Below are positions 1-5,816 of a DNA stretch of 13,178 nt, in pieces. Each line of letters starts with the position of its first letter. Within the stretch, counting starts at the first letter, position 1. The position numbers were made by a program, and so were the translations under genes. This DNA comes from Spirochaetes bacterium RBG_16_67_19 (GTDB lineage Bacteria; Spirochaetota; Spirochaetia; SZUA-6; DRHE01): contig MIBK01000061.1 of NCBI GenBank assembly GCA_001829505.1, positions 5,914-19,091 of the forward strand. The letters are read 5' to 3'. The notes beneath the pieces were generated by a model. That model saw only the letters and a program-made list of their open reading frames with translations, was not told the DNA's origin and made no database searches.

Positions 1-130
1 GGAAGGGGAGCTGTTGAACGACGCCAGCCACCTGCTGCTGGAGCAGGCCCTGATCCAGGAAGGGGCGGAGCTGAAGAACCCCGCGGAGTTCGCCCGGCGC
101 CTGACCCGCGTGCTGGCCAGGGCCGTCTAG
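1..130 (+). CDS. htpG: Molecular chaperone HtpG (Hsp90 family), C-terminal fragment
   Basis: Only the last 42 codons are in the window, read in frame from base 2 to the TAG at 128-130; the 5' part lies upstream. The visible peptide has the pattern LLLEQALIQEG, then LKNPAEFARRL, then a short basic/hydrophobic tail. This matches the end of the C-terminal dimerisation domain of bacterial Hsp90 (HtpG), where a helix containing 'QALLxEG' is followed by 'L.DP..F..RLN.LL'. HtpG is a cytosolic ATP-dependent homodimeric chaperone. The ATPase domain is not visible, so the call rests on this tail alone. The tail-to-tRNA distance is 33 nt and contains no T-rich terminator. Confidence 0.7.
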   Translation, partial: EGELLNDASHLLLEQALIQEGAELKNPAEFARRLTRVLARAV

Positions 131-142
131 ATGCGATAGACT
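114..142 (+). promoter_or_regulatory. Candidate sigma-70-type promoter for tRNA-Leu
   Basis: TGGCCA (114-119, 4/6 to the -35 consensus), a 17-bp spacer, then TAGACT (137-142, 4/6 to the -10 consensus). The predicted start is near 149, about 15 nt before the mature tRNA. The -35 lies inside the end of the htpG frame. Both boxes are weak, but the same TAGACT hexamer with a 17-bp spacer also occurs in the better promoter at 1076-1104. Confidence 0.4.
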
Positions 143-163
143 GCACGGCGGCTTTTGCTCACC

Positions 164-249
164 GCCGGAGTGGTGGAACTGGCAGACACAGAGGACTTAA
201 AATCCTCTGGCCCGCAAGGGCCGTAGCGGTTCGACCCCGCTCTCCGGCA
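164..249 (+). tRNA. tRNA-Leu, anticodon UAA
   Basis: This is a complete class II tRNA cloverleaf. The acceptor stem pairs GCCGGAG (164-170) with CTCCGGC (242-248), with discriminator A249. The anticodon stem GAGGA/TCCTC (191-195/203-207) encloses loop CTTAAAA, with anticodon TAA at 198-200, which reads UUA and by wobble UUG leucine codons. The long variable arm folds as GGCCC-GCAA-GGGCC. The T arm is AGCGG-TTCGACC-CCGCT (225-241). The 3' CCA is not encoded and must be added by CCA-adding enzyme. The next gene on the opposite strand ends only 2 nt after the tRNA, so transcription of that gene could run antisense through it. Confidence 0.97.
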
Positions 250-251
250 TC

Positions 252-1049
252 CTAGCCTTTGGCCAGCCACTCCCTGGCTTCGCGCAGGATGGGCGCCAGC
301 AGGGTGACCTGCGGGTTGCCTCCCCCGCCTTCCAGCTTCCGCCGCCACTGCTCCGGGGTGAAATGGCCGGCCAGCTCCGCGCGGCCCTTTTCGGCCTCGC
401 CCCGCAGCTCCGCGCTGGTGCTGGCCGCCAGCATGTAGAGGGCCAGCAGGCGCAGCTCGGGAGCGGGAGCGCTCCGCAGCAGCTTCTGCAGCTCTTCGCC
501 GGCCTCCTCCTGCCTCTTCAGCTGCATCAGGCTGAAGGCGTGGTTCCAGCGGATCCAGCCCCGGTCCGCCACCCCCTCTTGGGCGGCCAGCGGCCCGAAG
601 TAGTCCGCCGCGGCCTGCGGGTCCCCGCGCAGCAGGTACGGCAGGCCGAAGGGCAGCGCCAGGGCGGGCAGCAGCCCCGGCCGGTCGCGGCGCACACGGG
701 CCTCCAGGGCGGCGATGGGCTCGGTCTTACCCGTGATCAGGTAGGCGTTCAGCAGCAGGCGGCAGGAGGACTTGGCGAGGCGGCCGCGCCGGTAGATGGT
801 GTCCTCCAGATGGCGGATCAGCGCCGGCCAGTCCTCGCGCTCCAGCAGGCGAAACAGCTTCCAATTCAGGGCGAAGTAGCCGTTAATGATGATGAGGGTG
901 GCCAGGAACAGGGCGCCGGCGATCCAGTTCTTCTGGGCGAACAGGCGGAAATAGTCCACGCCCAGGAGGGCCAGCGGCAGCAGGAAGATGATCAGGAAGG
1001 CCGCCACAATCACCGCATTGAACAGGATGTACAGGGTTTTAAATTTCAA
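252..1049 (-). CDS. Membrane protein with two TM helices and a TPR-like cytosolic domain (unrecognised)
   Basis: A 265-residue protein that I cannot assign to a named family. Two hydrophobic segments (about residues 8-31 and 42-62) form an N-terminal hairpin. The rest (70-265) is alpha-helical and looks like degenerate TPR repeats, with phrases such as AALEARVRRDRPGLLPALA, YLLRGDPQAAADYFGPLAAQEG and FSLMQLKRQEEAGEELQKLL. The likely topology is both ends cytosolic, with the helical repeat domain acting as a protein-interaction platform at the inner membrane; this is inference. The start is TTG (1047-1049), supported by AGGAG six bases upstream and by the promoter at 1076-1104. The gene is divergent from the HD-GYP gene and ends 2 nt from tRNA-Leu with no terminator. 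Confidence 0.8.
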   Translation of the reverse strand: MKFKTLYILFNAVIVAAFLIIFLLPLALLGVDYFRLFAQKNWIAGALFLATLIIINGYFALNWKLFRLLEREDWPALIRHLEDTIYRRGRLAKSSCRLLLNAYLITGKTEPIAALEARVRRDRPGLLPALALPFGLPYLLRGDPQAAADYFGPLAAQEGVADRGWIRWNHAFSLMQLKRQEEAGEELQKLLRSAPAPELRLLALYMLAASTSAELRGEAEKGRAELAGHFTPEQWRRKLEGGGGNPQVTLLAPILREAREWLAKG

Positions 1050-1065
1050 GCCAAGCTCCTATAAT
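1038..1065 (+). promoter_or_regulatory. Candidate promoter for HD-GYP/nucleoside kinase operon
   Basis: A perfect -10 hexamer TATAAT (1060-1065) is preceded by TTTAAA (1038-1043, 4/6) at a 16-bp spacing. The predicted start is near 1072, giving a leader of about 50 nt before the ATG at 1122. It overlaps the leader and start codon of the divergent membrane-protein gene, so the two promoters face away from each other and their polymerase footprints overlap. The -35 is weak. Confidence 0.45.
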
Positions 1066-1075
1066 GATGACCCAG

Positions 1076-1104
1076 AGTCTATGGGATACCAGGGCCCGGG
1101 TCAA
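1076..1104 (-). promoter_or_regulatory. Sigma-70-type promoter for the minus-strand membrane protein
   Basis: On the minus strand, TTGACC (-35, 5/6; 1099-1104), a 17-bp spacer, and TAGACT (-10, 4/6; 1076-1081). The predicted start is near 1069, giving a 20-nt leader that contains the AGGAG ribosome site and the TTG start at 1049. Confidence 0.6.
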
Positions 1105-1121
1105 CCGCGAGGAAACCCGCC

Positions 1122-2279
1122 ATGAAGCGCCTTCCCCTGTCCGAACTGCGTGAGAACCAGTATTTCGACGCCCCGGTGTACCTGGATGAGGGCTACATCC
1201 TGCTTTCCCCGGACGTGCACACCCCCCAGGAGCTGCGGGAGCGCCTGGCCCGCTGGGGCTACGAGGCGGTGTACTGCGACGGGAACCCGGTGGAAGCGCC
1301 GGCCAACAGCGGGCCGGCGGTGGCGGCCAAGTCCACCCTGGAGCTGGACGTCCAGGAAAGACAGCAGATGGAGCAGGCCCGCAAGCTGTATTTCAGCCTG
1401 ATCAGCTTCACCGTGGAGAGCTTCGCCCGCTTCGCCGAGGCCAACCGCCTGGATCTGGCCGGCATCACCGAGCGGGTGAAGGGGCTGATCGAGCTGGTGA
1501 AATCCAGCCGCGATTCCATCCTGCGGCTGCCGGAGTTCGTGTACATTTCCGACAACTACCTTCACCAGCATAGCCTCAACTGCGCGATCCTCTCCCTGGC
1601 CATCGGAGACTACCTGAAGCTGCCGCCGCACCGCCTGATCGAACTGGGCACCGGCGCCCTGCTGCACGACATCGGCATGCTCAAGATTCCCGACGCCCTC
1701 TACCTGAACCCCAGGCAGCTGGGCCCCCGGGAATGGCAGATGATCAAGGCCCACCCGATGTTGAGCTATCGCATCCTGAAGGGCTTCTCCGTCGCCGACA
1801 CCATCGCCCTGACGGCCTACGAGCACCACGAGCGGCTGGACGGGACCGGATATCCGCGGGCCCTGGCCGGGGAAAAGATCACCGTGTATTCGCGCATCCT
1901 GGCGGTGGCCGACTCCTATGAGTCCATGACCACCAAGCGCCCCTTCCGGGTCAATCGGGAGGGGCACGCCGCCCTGCTGGAGCTGCTGAAGGGGCGCGGG
2001 GTGTTCTACGACGAGGCCGCGGTCCGCGCCCTGATCTACTGCCTTTCGGTCTATCCCCTGGGCACCACGGTGCTCCTGTCCAATGCCGCCATGGGGCGGG
2101 TGATCCGCACCGACCCGCGCTCGCCCAAGACCCCCATCGTGCAGATCCTGATCGACAAGGACGGCAACCGCCTGCGGGAGTTCGCCGCGGTGGCCTCCTC
2201 GGAAGCGGGCACCGAACAGGCCCCTGCCATCCGCCGCAACCTGAGTTGGAAGGAGGTAGAGGCTCACAACCTCTACTGA
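1122..2279 (+). CDS. HD-GYP domain protein, probable c-di-GMP phosphodiesterase
   Basis: A 385-residue soluble protein. Residues 1-55 form an N-terminal module resembling the DUF3391-type domain often found before HD-GYP domains, then a linker, then the HD-GYP core (about 140-315). Signature elements are H150 in HQHSLN, H182-D183 in LLHDIGMLKIP, H211 in AHPMLSYRIL, H235-H236 followed by the GTGYP loop (241-245), and ILAVADSYES with D264. These are the metal ligands and GYP motif of enzymes that hydrolyse cyclic di-GMP. The usual HDIGK lysine is methionine here (M186). A C-terminal beta-rich extension (YPLGTTVLLSN onward) is common in the family. The ATG is supported by GAGGA eight bases upstream. 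The stop overlaps the ATG of the nucleoside kinase (TGATG), so the two are co-transcribed. With the PilZ protein nearby, a role in c-di-GMP signalling is likely; the enzymatic activity itself is inferred from the motifs. Confidence 0.9.
   Translation: MKRLPLSELRENQYFDAPVYLDEGYILLSPDVHTPQELRERLARWGYEAVYCDGNPVEAPANSGPAVAAKSTLELDVQERQQMEQARKLYFSLISFTVESFARFAEANRLDLAGITERVKGLIELVKSSRDSILRLPEFVYISDNYLHQHSLNCAILSLAIGDYLKLPPHRLIELGTGALLHDIGMLKIPDALYLNPRQLGPREWQMIKAHPMLSYRILKGFSVADTIALTAYEHHERLDGTGYPRALAGEKITVYSRILAVADSYESMTTKRPFRVNREGHAALLELLKGRGVFYDEAAVRALIYCLSVYPLGTTVLLSNAAMGRVIRTDPRSPKTPIVQILIDKDGNRLREFAAVASSEAGTEQAPAIRRNLSWKEVEAHNLY
2251..2276 (+). promoter_or_regulatory. Shine-Dalgarno plus hairpin before the nucleoside kinase start
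   Basis: AGGAGG (2251-2256) is an excellent ribosome site but lies 22 nt upstream of the ATG at 2279, too far for normal use. A perfect 7-bp inverted repeat fills the gap: GTAGAGG (2256-2262), a 7-nt loop, and CCTCTAC (2270-2276). If it folds, the SD is brought next to the ATG; alternatively it gates reinitiation from the HD-GYP stop codon. All of this lies in the last codons of the HD-GYP gene. Confidence 0.5.
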
Positions 2280-3937
2280 TGGACATCACGGTCACCTTCC
2301 CTTCCGGGGCCGTCCGCCGCTTTCCAGCGGGCACCCAGGCGGGGGAAATCCTGTCGGATCGCGAGTTCGCCGCTCCCCCCTCCCCGATCGTGGCCGTCCT
2401 GGCCAACAACGCCCTCTCCAGCCTGAGCTACCCGATCGACATCAACTGCCGCCTGTCTCCGGTGCTGCTGGCCTCGCGGGAGGGGGCGGGCATCTACCGC
2501 CGCTCCCTGTGCTTCCTGGCGGCCATCGCCGCCCGTGAGGCGTTCCCGGGGCGCCGCCTGGTCCTCGGCCATTCCCTGGGCCACGGCTACCTGTACTATT
2601 TCGACGGGCAGGGGGAGGTTGCCGCGGAGGACCTGGCGGCCCTGGGCGCCCGCCTGCGCGAGCTCGCCTCCCGGCGGCTTCCCATCCGCCGGCAGGTCAT
2701 CGCCTACGAGGAGGCCATCCGCTACTTCCAGGAGGCCAGGCAGGCCGACACGGTGCTGCTGCTGAAGAACCGCAACGAGCCCAAGGTGCCCGTCTATTTC
2801 TGCGGGGACTTCATGGACCTGGCCCATGCCCCCCTGGTTCCCGACACGGGACTGCTCTCGGTATTCGACCTCACGGCCTATCCGCCCGGTTTCCTGCTGC
2901 GCTACCCGCCCTGGAACCATCCGCAGCGCATGGCCAGCTTCGAGGAGAATCCGGTGCTGGCCGCGATCTACCGGGAGTACAAGGACTGGGGCAAGATCCT
3001 GGGGGTCAGCTGCGTCGGGCACCTGAACGACCTGATCGCCGAGCGCAGGGTGCGGGAGTTCATCCAGGTGGCCGAGGCGCTGCATGACAAGAAGATCGCC
3101 CTGATCGCCGACCGCATCAACGAGCGGCGGGACACGGTGAAGGTGGTGCTGATCGCCGGGCCCTCCTCCTCGGGCAAGACCACCTTCTCCAAGAAGCTGG
3201 CCGTGCAGCTGCGCGTGCTGGGCAGAAACCCCGTGCTCCTGGCCCAGGACGACTACTTCGTGCCGCGGGAGCTCACCCCCCGGGACGAGGAGGGCAATTA
3301 CGACTTCGAGAGCCTGGCGGCCATCGACGTGGGCCTGCTCAACCGGCAGCTGCTGGCCCTGGAGGCCGGGGAGGAGGTGGAGATCCCGCGCTTCGACTTC
3401 CACTCAGGGCAGCGCCGGCCCGCCGGAGTGCGTCTCCGGCTCCCCGGCCGCGGGGTGGTGCTATTGGAGGGCATCCACTGCCTGAACGACGAGCTGACCC
3501 CGGCCATACCGGCCGGGAGCAAGTACAAGGCCTACGTTTCGGCGCTCACCCAGCTGAACCTGGACGACCACAACCGCATTTCCACCACGGACAACCGGCT
3601 GCTGCGCCGCATCGTGCGCGATCACCAGTTCCGCGGCCGGCCGGCCGGGGGCACCTTGAGCATGTGGCAGTCGGTGCGCAACGGGGAGGACCGCAACATC
3701 TTCCCTTTCCAGAACACCGCGGACTCGGCCTTCAACTCGGCGCTGGACTACGAGTTGAGCGTGCTCAAGGTGTACGCCGAGCCGCTGCTCAAGACGGTCA
3801 AGCCCGACCACCCCAAGTTCCACGAGGCGCTGCGCCTGCTGTCCTTCATCGCCAATTTCGCGCCCATCCCGCCCGGCTGGGTGCCGGACTACTCGATACT
3901 GCGGGAGTTCATCGGGGAGAGCGCGTTCAATTACTAA
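2279..3937 (+). CDS. TGS / tRNA-synthetase-editing-like / uridine kinase fusion (nucleoside kinase)
   Basis: A 552-residue cytosolic protein with three regions. Residues 1-60 form a TGS-like domain (DITVTFPSGAVRRFPAGTQ). Residues 65-200 resemble the second additional domain (SAD) of threonyl/alanyl-tRNA synthetases, with HSLGH at 98-102 matching the HxxxH metal motif. Residues 285-500 form a P-loop phosphoribulokinase/uridine kinase domain with Walker A GPSSSGKTT (294-302), QDDYF (323-327), FDFHSG and LLEGIHCLN (395-403). The kinase domain would transfer phosphate from ATP to a nucleoside such as uridine or cytidine; which one cannot be read from the sequence. In the SAD region the second metal motif (CxxxH in ThrRS/AlaRS) reads AHAPL, so editing activity is probably lost. 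The start chosen is the ATG at 2279, because the TGS fold begins there and it overlaps the HD-GYP stop; an upstream in-frame TTG (2246) has no ribosome site. Confidence 0.9.
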   Translation: MDITVTFPSGAVRRFPAGTQAGEILSDREFAAPPSPIVAVLANNALSSLSYPIDINCRLSPVLLASREGAGIYRRSLCFLAAIAAREAFPGRRLVLGHSLGHGYLYYFDGQGEVAAEDLAALGARLRELASRRLPIRRQVIAYEEAIRYFQEARQADTVLLLKNRNEPKVPVYFCGDFMDLAHAPLVPDTGLLSVFDLTAYPPGFLLRYPPWNHPQRMASFEENPVLAAIYREYKDWGKILGVSCVGHLNDLIAERRVREFIQVAEALHDKKIALIADRINERRDTVKVVLIAGPSSSGKTTFSKKLAVQLRVLGRNPVLLAQDDYFVPRELTPRDEEGNYDFESLAAIDVGLLNRQLLALEAGEEVEIPRFDFHSGQRRPAGVRLRLPGRGVVLLEGIHCLNDELTPAIPAGSKYKAYVSALTQLNLDDHNRISTTDNRLLRRIVRDHQFRGRPAGGTLSMWQSVRNGEDRNIFPFQNTADSAFNSALDYELSVLKVYAEPLLKTVKPDHPKFHEALRLLSFIANFAPIPPGWVPDYSILREFIGESAFNY

Positions 3938-3940
3938 CCT

Positions 3941-3954
3941 GCGGCTATTGCCGC
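3941..3954. terminator. Small hairpin between convergent genes, weak terminator candidate
   Basis: GCGGC-TATT-GCCGC in the 51-nt space between the nucleoside kinase stop and the PilZ stop. The stem is only 5 bp and is followed by CCTTT on the plus strand, without a proper U tract. Given rho in this window, Rho-dependent termination is as likely. Confidence 0.25.
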
Positions 3955-3988
3955 CCTTTAGCACGCTACTGCGTATTGAAAGGGAGCT

Positions 3989-4333
3989 TCAGCCGAGCTT
4001 CTTCTGCACGATCTCGATGAAGTCCGGGTCCGGCGAGGTGAACATCAGGCCGAAGCCGCTGTCGGTCAGCTCCCCCTGCTTGGAGAGCACGCGCGCGGAG
4101 CGCACCACCCGGGCCCTGCCCTTGTAGTACTTGCGGCCGTCGTCGTCGATCAGGATCTCCAGCTCTTCGCCCAGCTGGAACAGGCTCAGGTCCTCGGTGG
4201 ATACGAAGATGCCCCCGATGCACAGGTCGCGGCTGCGGAACTCCATGATCTCCACCTCGTCGTTGTCCTTGCGCTTGCGCACCGTCGTGGTGATCATTAC
4301 CCGCTTGCGGTCGCCGCTCCTGCGCTCCTCCAT
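3989..4333 (-). CDS. PilZ domain protein, probable c-di-GMP receptor
   Basis: A 114-residue single-domain protein. The N-terminal arginine motif (EERRSGDRKRV, residues 3-13) supplies the RxxxR that binds c-di-GMP. The second motif D/NxSxxG appears as DLCIGG (residues 36-41) with Cys in place of Ser, followed by GIFVSTED and a beta-barrel pattern (LGEELEILIDDDGRKYYKGRARVV). The protein ends in a helix (DFIEIVQKKLG). It would sense c-di-GMP made or degraded elsewhere, for example by the HD-GYP protein upstream; the partner is unknown. The start is the ATG at 4331-4333, five bases after a perfect AGGAGG; an in-frame GTG two codons upstream overlaps the ribosome site and is rejected. Transcription comes from the strong promoter at 4355-4383. 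Confidence 0.88.
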   Translation of the reverse strand: MEERRSGDRKRVMITTTVRKRKDNDEVEIMEFRSRDLCIGGIFVSTEDLSLFQLGEELEILIDDDGRKYYKGRARVVRSARVLSKQGELTDSGFGLMFTSPDPDFIEIVQKKLG

Positions 4334-4354
4334 GCCCACCTCCTGCCTCGGATC

Positions 4355-4383
4355 AGTATACCCTCGCCTCCAAGGGCTGTCAA
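4355..4383 (-). promoter_or_regulatory. Near-consensus sigma-70 promoter for the PilZ gene
   Basis: On the minus strand, TTGACA (consensus -35, 4378-4383), a 17-bp spacer, and TATACT (-10, 5/6, 4355-4360). The predicted start is near 4348, just upstream of the AGGAGG. This is the best promoter match in the window. Confidence 0.8.
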
Positions 4384-4388
4384 ATACA

Positions 4389-4397
4389 TGCTATAAT
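4389..4397 (+). promoter_or_regulatory. Extended -10 promoter for the exported NTF2-like protein
   Basis: TGC followed by TATAAT (4392-4397) is a perfect extended -10 element; no -35 is recognisable at the expected distance. The predicted start is near 4404, leaving a 17-nt leader with AGGAGGA (4409-4415) and the ATG at 4421. It sits beside the -35 of the divergent PilZ promoter, so both cannot easily be occupied at once. Confidence 0.65.
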
Positions 4398-4420
4398 GAG
4401 GCCGGCACAGGAGGAAGGCG

Positions 4421-5563
4421 ATGGGACGCATGCTCCGGGTGGCGTTGCTCATGTTGTCGGCTGCCGCGGCGGTCTGGGCCCAGTTCTACGAGCGGCTCGG
4501 GCCGGCGGAGCGCAGGGAGCTGGCCGAGGCTTACTATCTGGTGGGCAGGCAATACGCCTTGCAGGGCGAGCGGGCCAAGGCCCTGGAGTTCGAAGGCCTG
4601 GCCTTCCACCTCGATCCGGGGCTGGACCCGGCCGCCATCGCCGGCGAGGCCGCGCCGCCGGGGCCCGCGGCCGCGCGCCCGCAATCCGGCGCAGCGGCGG
4701 GCCAGGAGGCCCCCGAGGCGATGCAGGCGCTGCTGCAAAGTCGTTTCCTGCGCCTGGTGTCCGCGTTTCTGGCCGAGGATACCCCGACCCTGCTGTCGCT
4801 GATGGACGGATCGCTCTGGTTTGCCGCCTTCGCCGACGAGCTCGCTCAAAAGGCCATCGCCGGCGATCTGGCGGGCTTCTTCGCCCGGGCCGACCTCTCC
4901 GGAGGGCTCCCCCCCTCGGCGGTCTTCGATCTGGACAGCCTGCAGGTGAGCCCGGTAGCGGGAGCTCCCGAATGGGGCCCCTGCTACGCGGTGCTGGTCA
5001 ACGCGCGAGCGGATTTCTCGGAAGAGGCGGCCTTCTGGGAGAAGCAGCAGCAGTACCTGTTCCACGCCCGGGAAGGTCAATGGCTGTTGTTCGCAGTGGG
5101 CTCGCCCCTGCCCCCCTCCGCCTGGAATCCGCAAAGCCCCCCGGCTCCGGCCCCTCCGGCCGCGGATCCTGGCAACCAGTTGAAGTCCATCCGGGAGGCG
5201 TTCCTGGCCTCCCTGCGCCATTTTCTGGCCAGGGAGCCCGCCGAGGCCTCCCGCTACTTCGCCAGTGAAATCCTCGTCCTCCGCCTGAACGCCACCCTGA
5301 CCCGCGAGGAAATGGCCGCCACTTTCGAGGGCTACTTCGAGGCCGGCGACTTCGGCGGGGTGAGCGCGGAGCAGGTCGTGGACACCGGCACCATCAGCGT
5401 GGAGCCCTCGGAGCGCTTCGCCGACCGGAGGGCGGGCGCCGAGTACCGCCTGAGCGTACGCGCGCGCCTGGACCTTTCCGACCGGATCCCCTTCTGGACC
5501 CGTTTCCAGGAGTACTACTTCAGCCGGGAGGAGGGGGACTGGCGGATCTTCGCCATTTTCTGA
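4421..5563 (+). CDS. Exported protein with TPR-like start and two NTF2-like domains (unrecognised)
   Basis: A 380-residue protein with a signal peptide (MGRMLRVALLMLSAAAAVWAQ, cleavage after A20 likely), so it is periplasmic or secreted. Residues 30-70 resemble one TPR unit. Two similar domains follow: residues 100-227 and 255-380, separated by a Pro/Ala-rich linker (228-254). Their ends align clearly: YAVLVNARADFSEEAAFW with YRLSVRARLDLSDRIPFW, then QQQYLFHAREGQWLLFAVG with FQEYYFSREEGDWRIFAIF. The fold pattern (helices, then a long curved beta-sheet ending in W-x-I/L-F) suggests NTF2/SnoaL-like cones, so this is an internal duplication. No catalytic residues are evident; a ligand- or partner-binding role is only a guess. 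The ATG is six bases after AGGAGG. Its 3' end overlaps the convergent cysteine-cluster gene by 44 bp. Confidence 0.82.
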   Translation: MGRMLRVALLMLSAAAAVWAQFYERLGPAERRELAEAYYLVGRQYALQGERAKALEFEGLAFHLDPGLDPAAIAGEAAPPGPAAARPQSGAAAGQEAPEAMQALLQSRFLRLVSAFLAEDTPTLLSLMDGSLWFAAFADELAQKAIAGDLAGFFARADLSGGLPPSAVFDLDSLQVSPVAGAPEWGPCYAVLVNARADFSEEAAFWEKQQQYLFHAREGQWLLFAVGSPLPPSAWNPQSPPAPAPPAADPGNQLKSIREAFLASLRHFLAREPAEASRYFASEILVLRLNATLTREEMAATFEGYFEAGDFGGVSAEQVVDTGTISVEPSERFADRRAGAEYRLSVRARLDLSDRIPFWTRFQEYYFSREEGDWRIFAIF

Positions 5564-5816
5564 AGGCCCGCACGTATCCGCAATTGCCCGGCAGGTAGCG
5601 GGAGAACCAGGCGTGGAAGATGGTCAGGCGCCGGCATTCGGGGCAGGCCCGGAAGCGCACGTCGTACACCCGGCACAGGCGGGTCTGCTGGTCCAGGTGG
5701 CGGCAGGGCCGTCCGTAGTCCACGATCATCCTGCCGCGGGTGTAGCTCTTCTCGTGGCAGCAGGCGCCGCAACGCCGGCACAGCGCCTCCCAGCGCGCGC
5801 TCAATACCGGCCTCAA
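5520..5816 (-). CDS. Cysteine-cluster protein of the YkgJ type (putative metal-binding)
   Basis: A 98-residue protein. The cysteines follow the YkgJ/UPF0153-like pattern: C13xxC16xxCC(19-20), then C38, LCRVYDVRFRAC (C48, C58), C61 and C79, with a conserved D/L spacing between them. Such proteins are proposed to bind zinc or an iron-sulphur cluster; their function is not established. The frame starts with TTG at 5814-5816, which overlaps the TGA of the upstream propeller/VWA gene (TTGA), so translation probably depends on termination-reinitiation; there is no Shine-Dalgarno. A second TTG four codons later is an alternative start. The last 15 codons (basic, then PPPPG) overlap the 3' end of the convergent exported protein gene. 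Confidence 0.75.
   Translation of the reverse strand: MRPVLSARWEALCRRCGACCHEKSYTRGRMIVDYGRPCRHLDQQTRLCRVYDVRFRACPECRRLTIFHAWFSRYLPGNCGYVRAFRKWRRSASPPPPG

Noticed and set aside
146..166. GGCGG...CCGCC hairpin as an htpG terminator
   Set aside because: The right arm lies in the tRNA acceptor region and no T-run follows; folding would compete with the tRNA.
1101..2267. Long open frame on the minus strand opposite the HD-GYP gene
   Set aside because: It is rich in His, Gln, Gly and Val, as expected from reading a GC-rich gene in antisense. It shows no domain and lies opposite a clear HD-GYP protein.
2246..2278. Upstream TTG start for the nucleoside kinase
   Set aside because: It adds eleven residues not needed for the TGS fold, and no Shine-Dalgarno precedes it; the ATG overlapping the HD-GYP stop fits better.
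2273..3403. 376-codon minus-strand frame opposite the nucleoside kinase
   Set aside because: Antisense shadow of a gene with intact P-loop and other family motifs.
4334..4339. GTG start for the PilZ protein, two codons before the ATG
   Set aside because: The GTG overlaps the AGGAGG itself, which is correctly spaced for the ATG at 4333.
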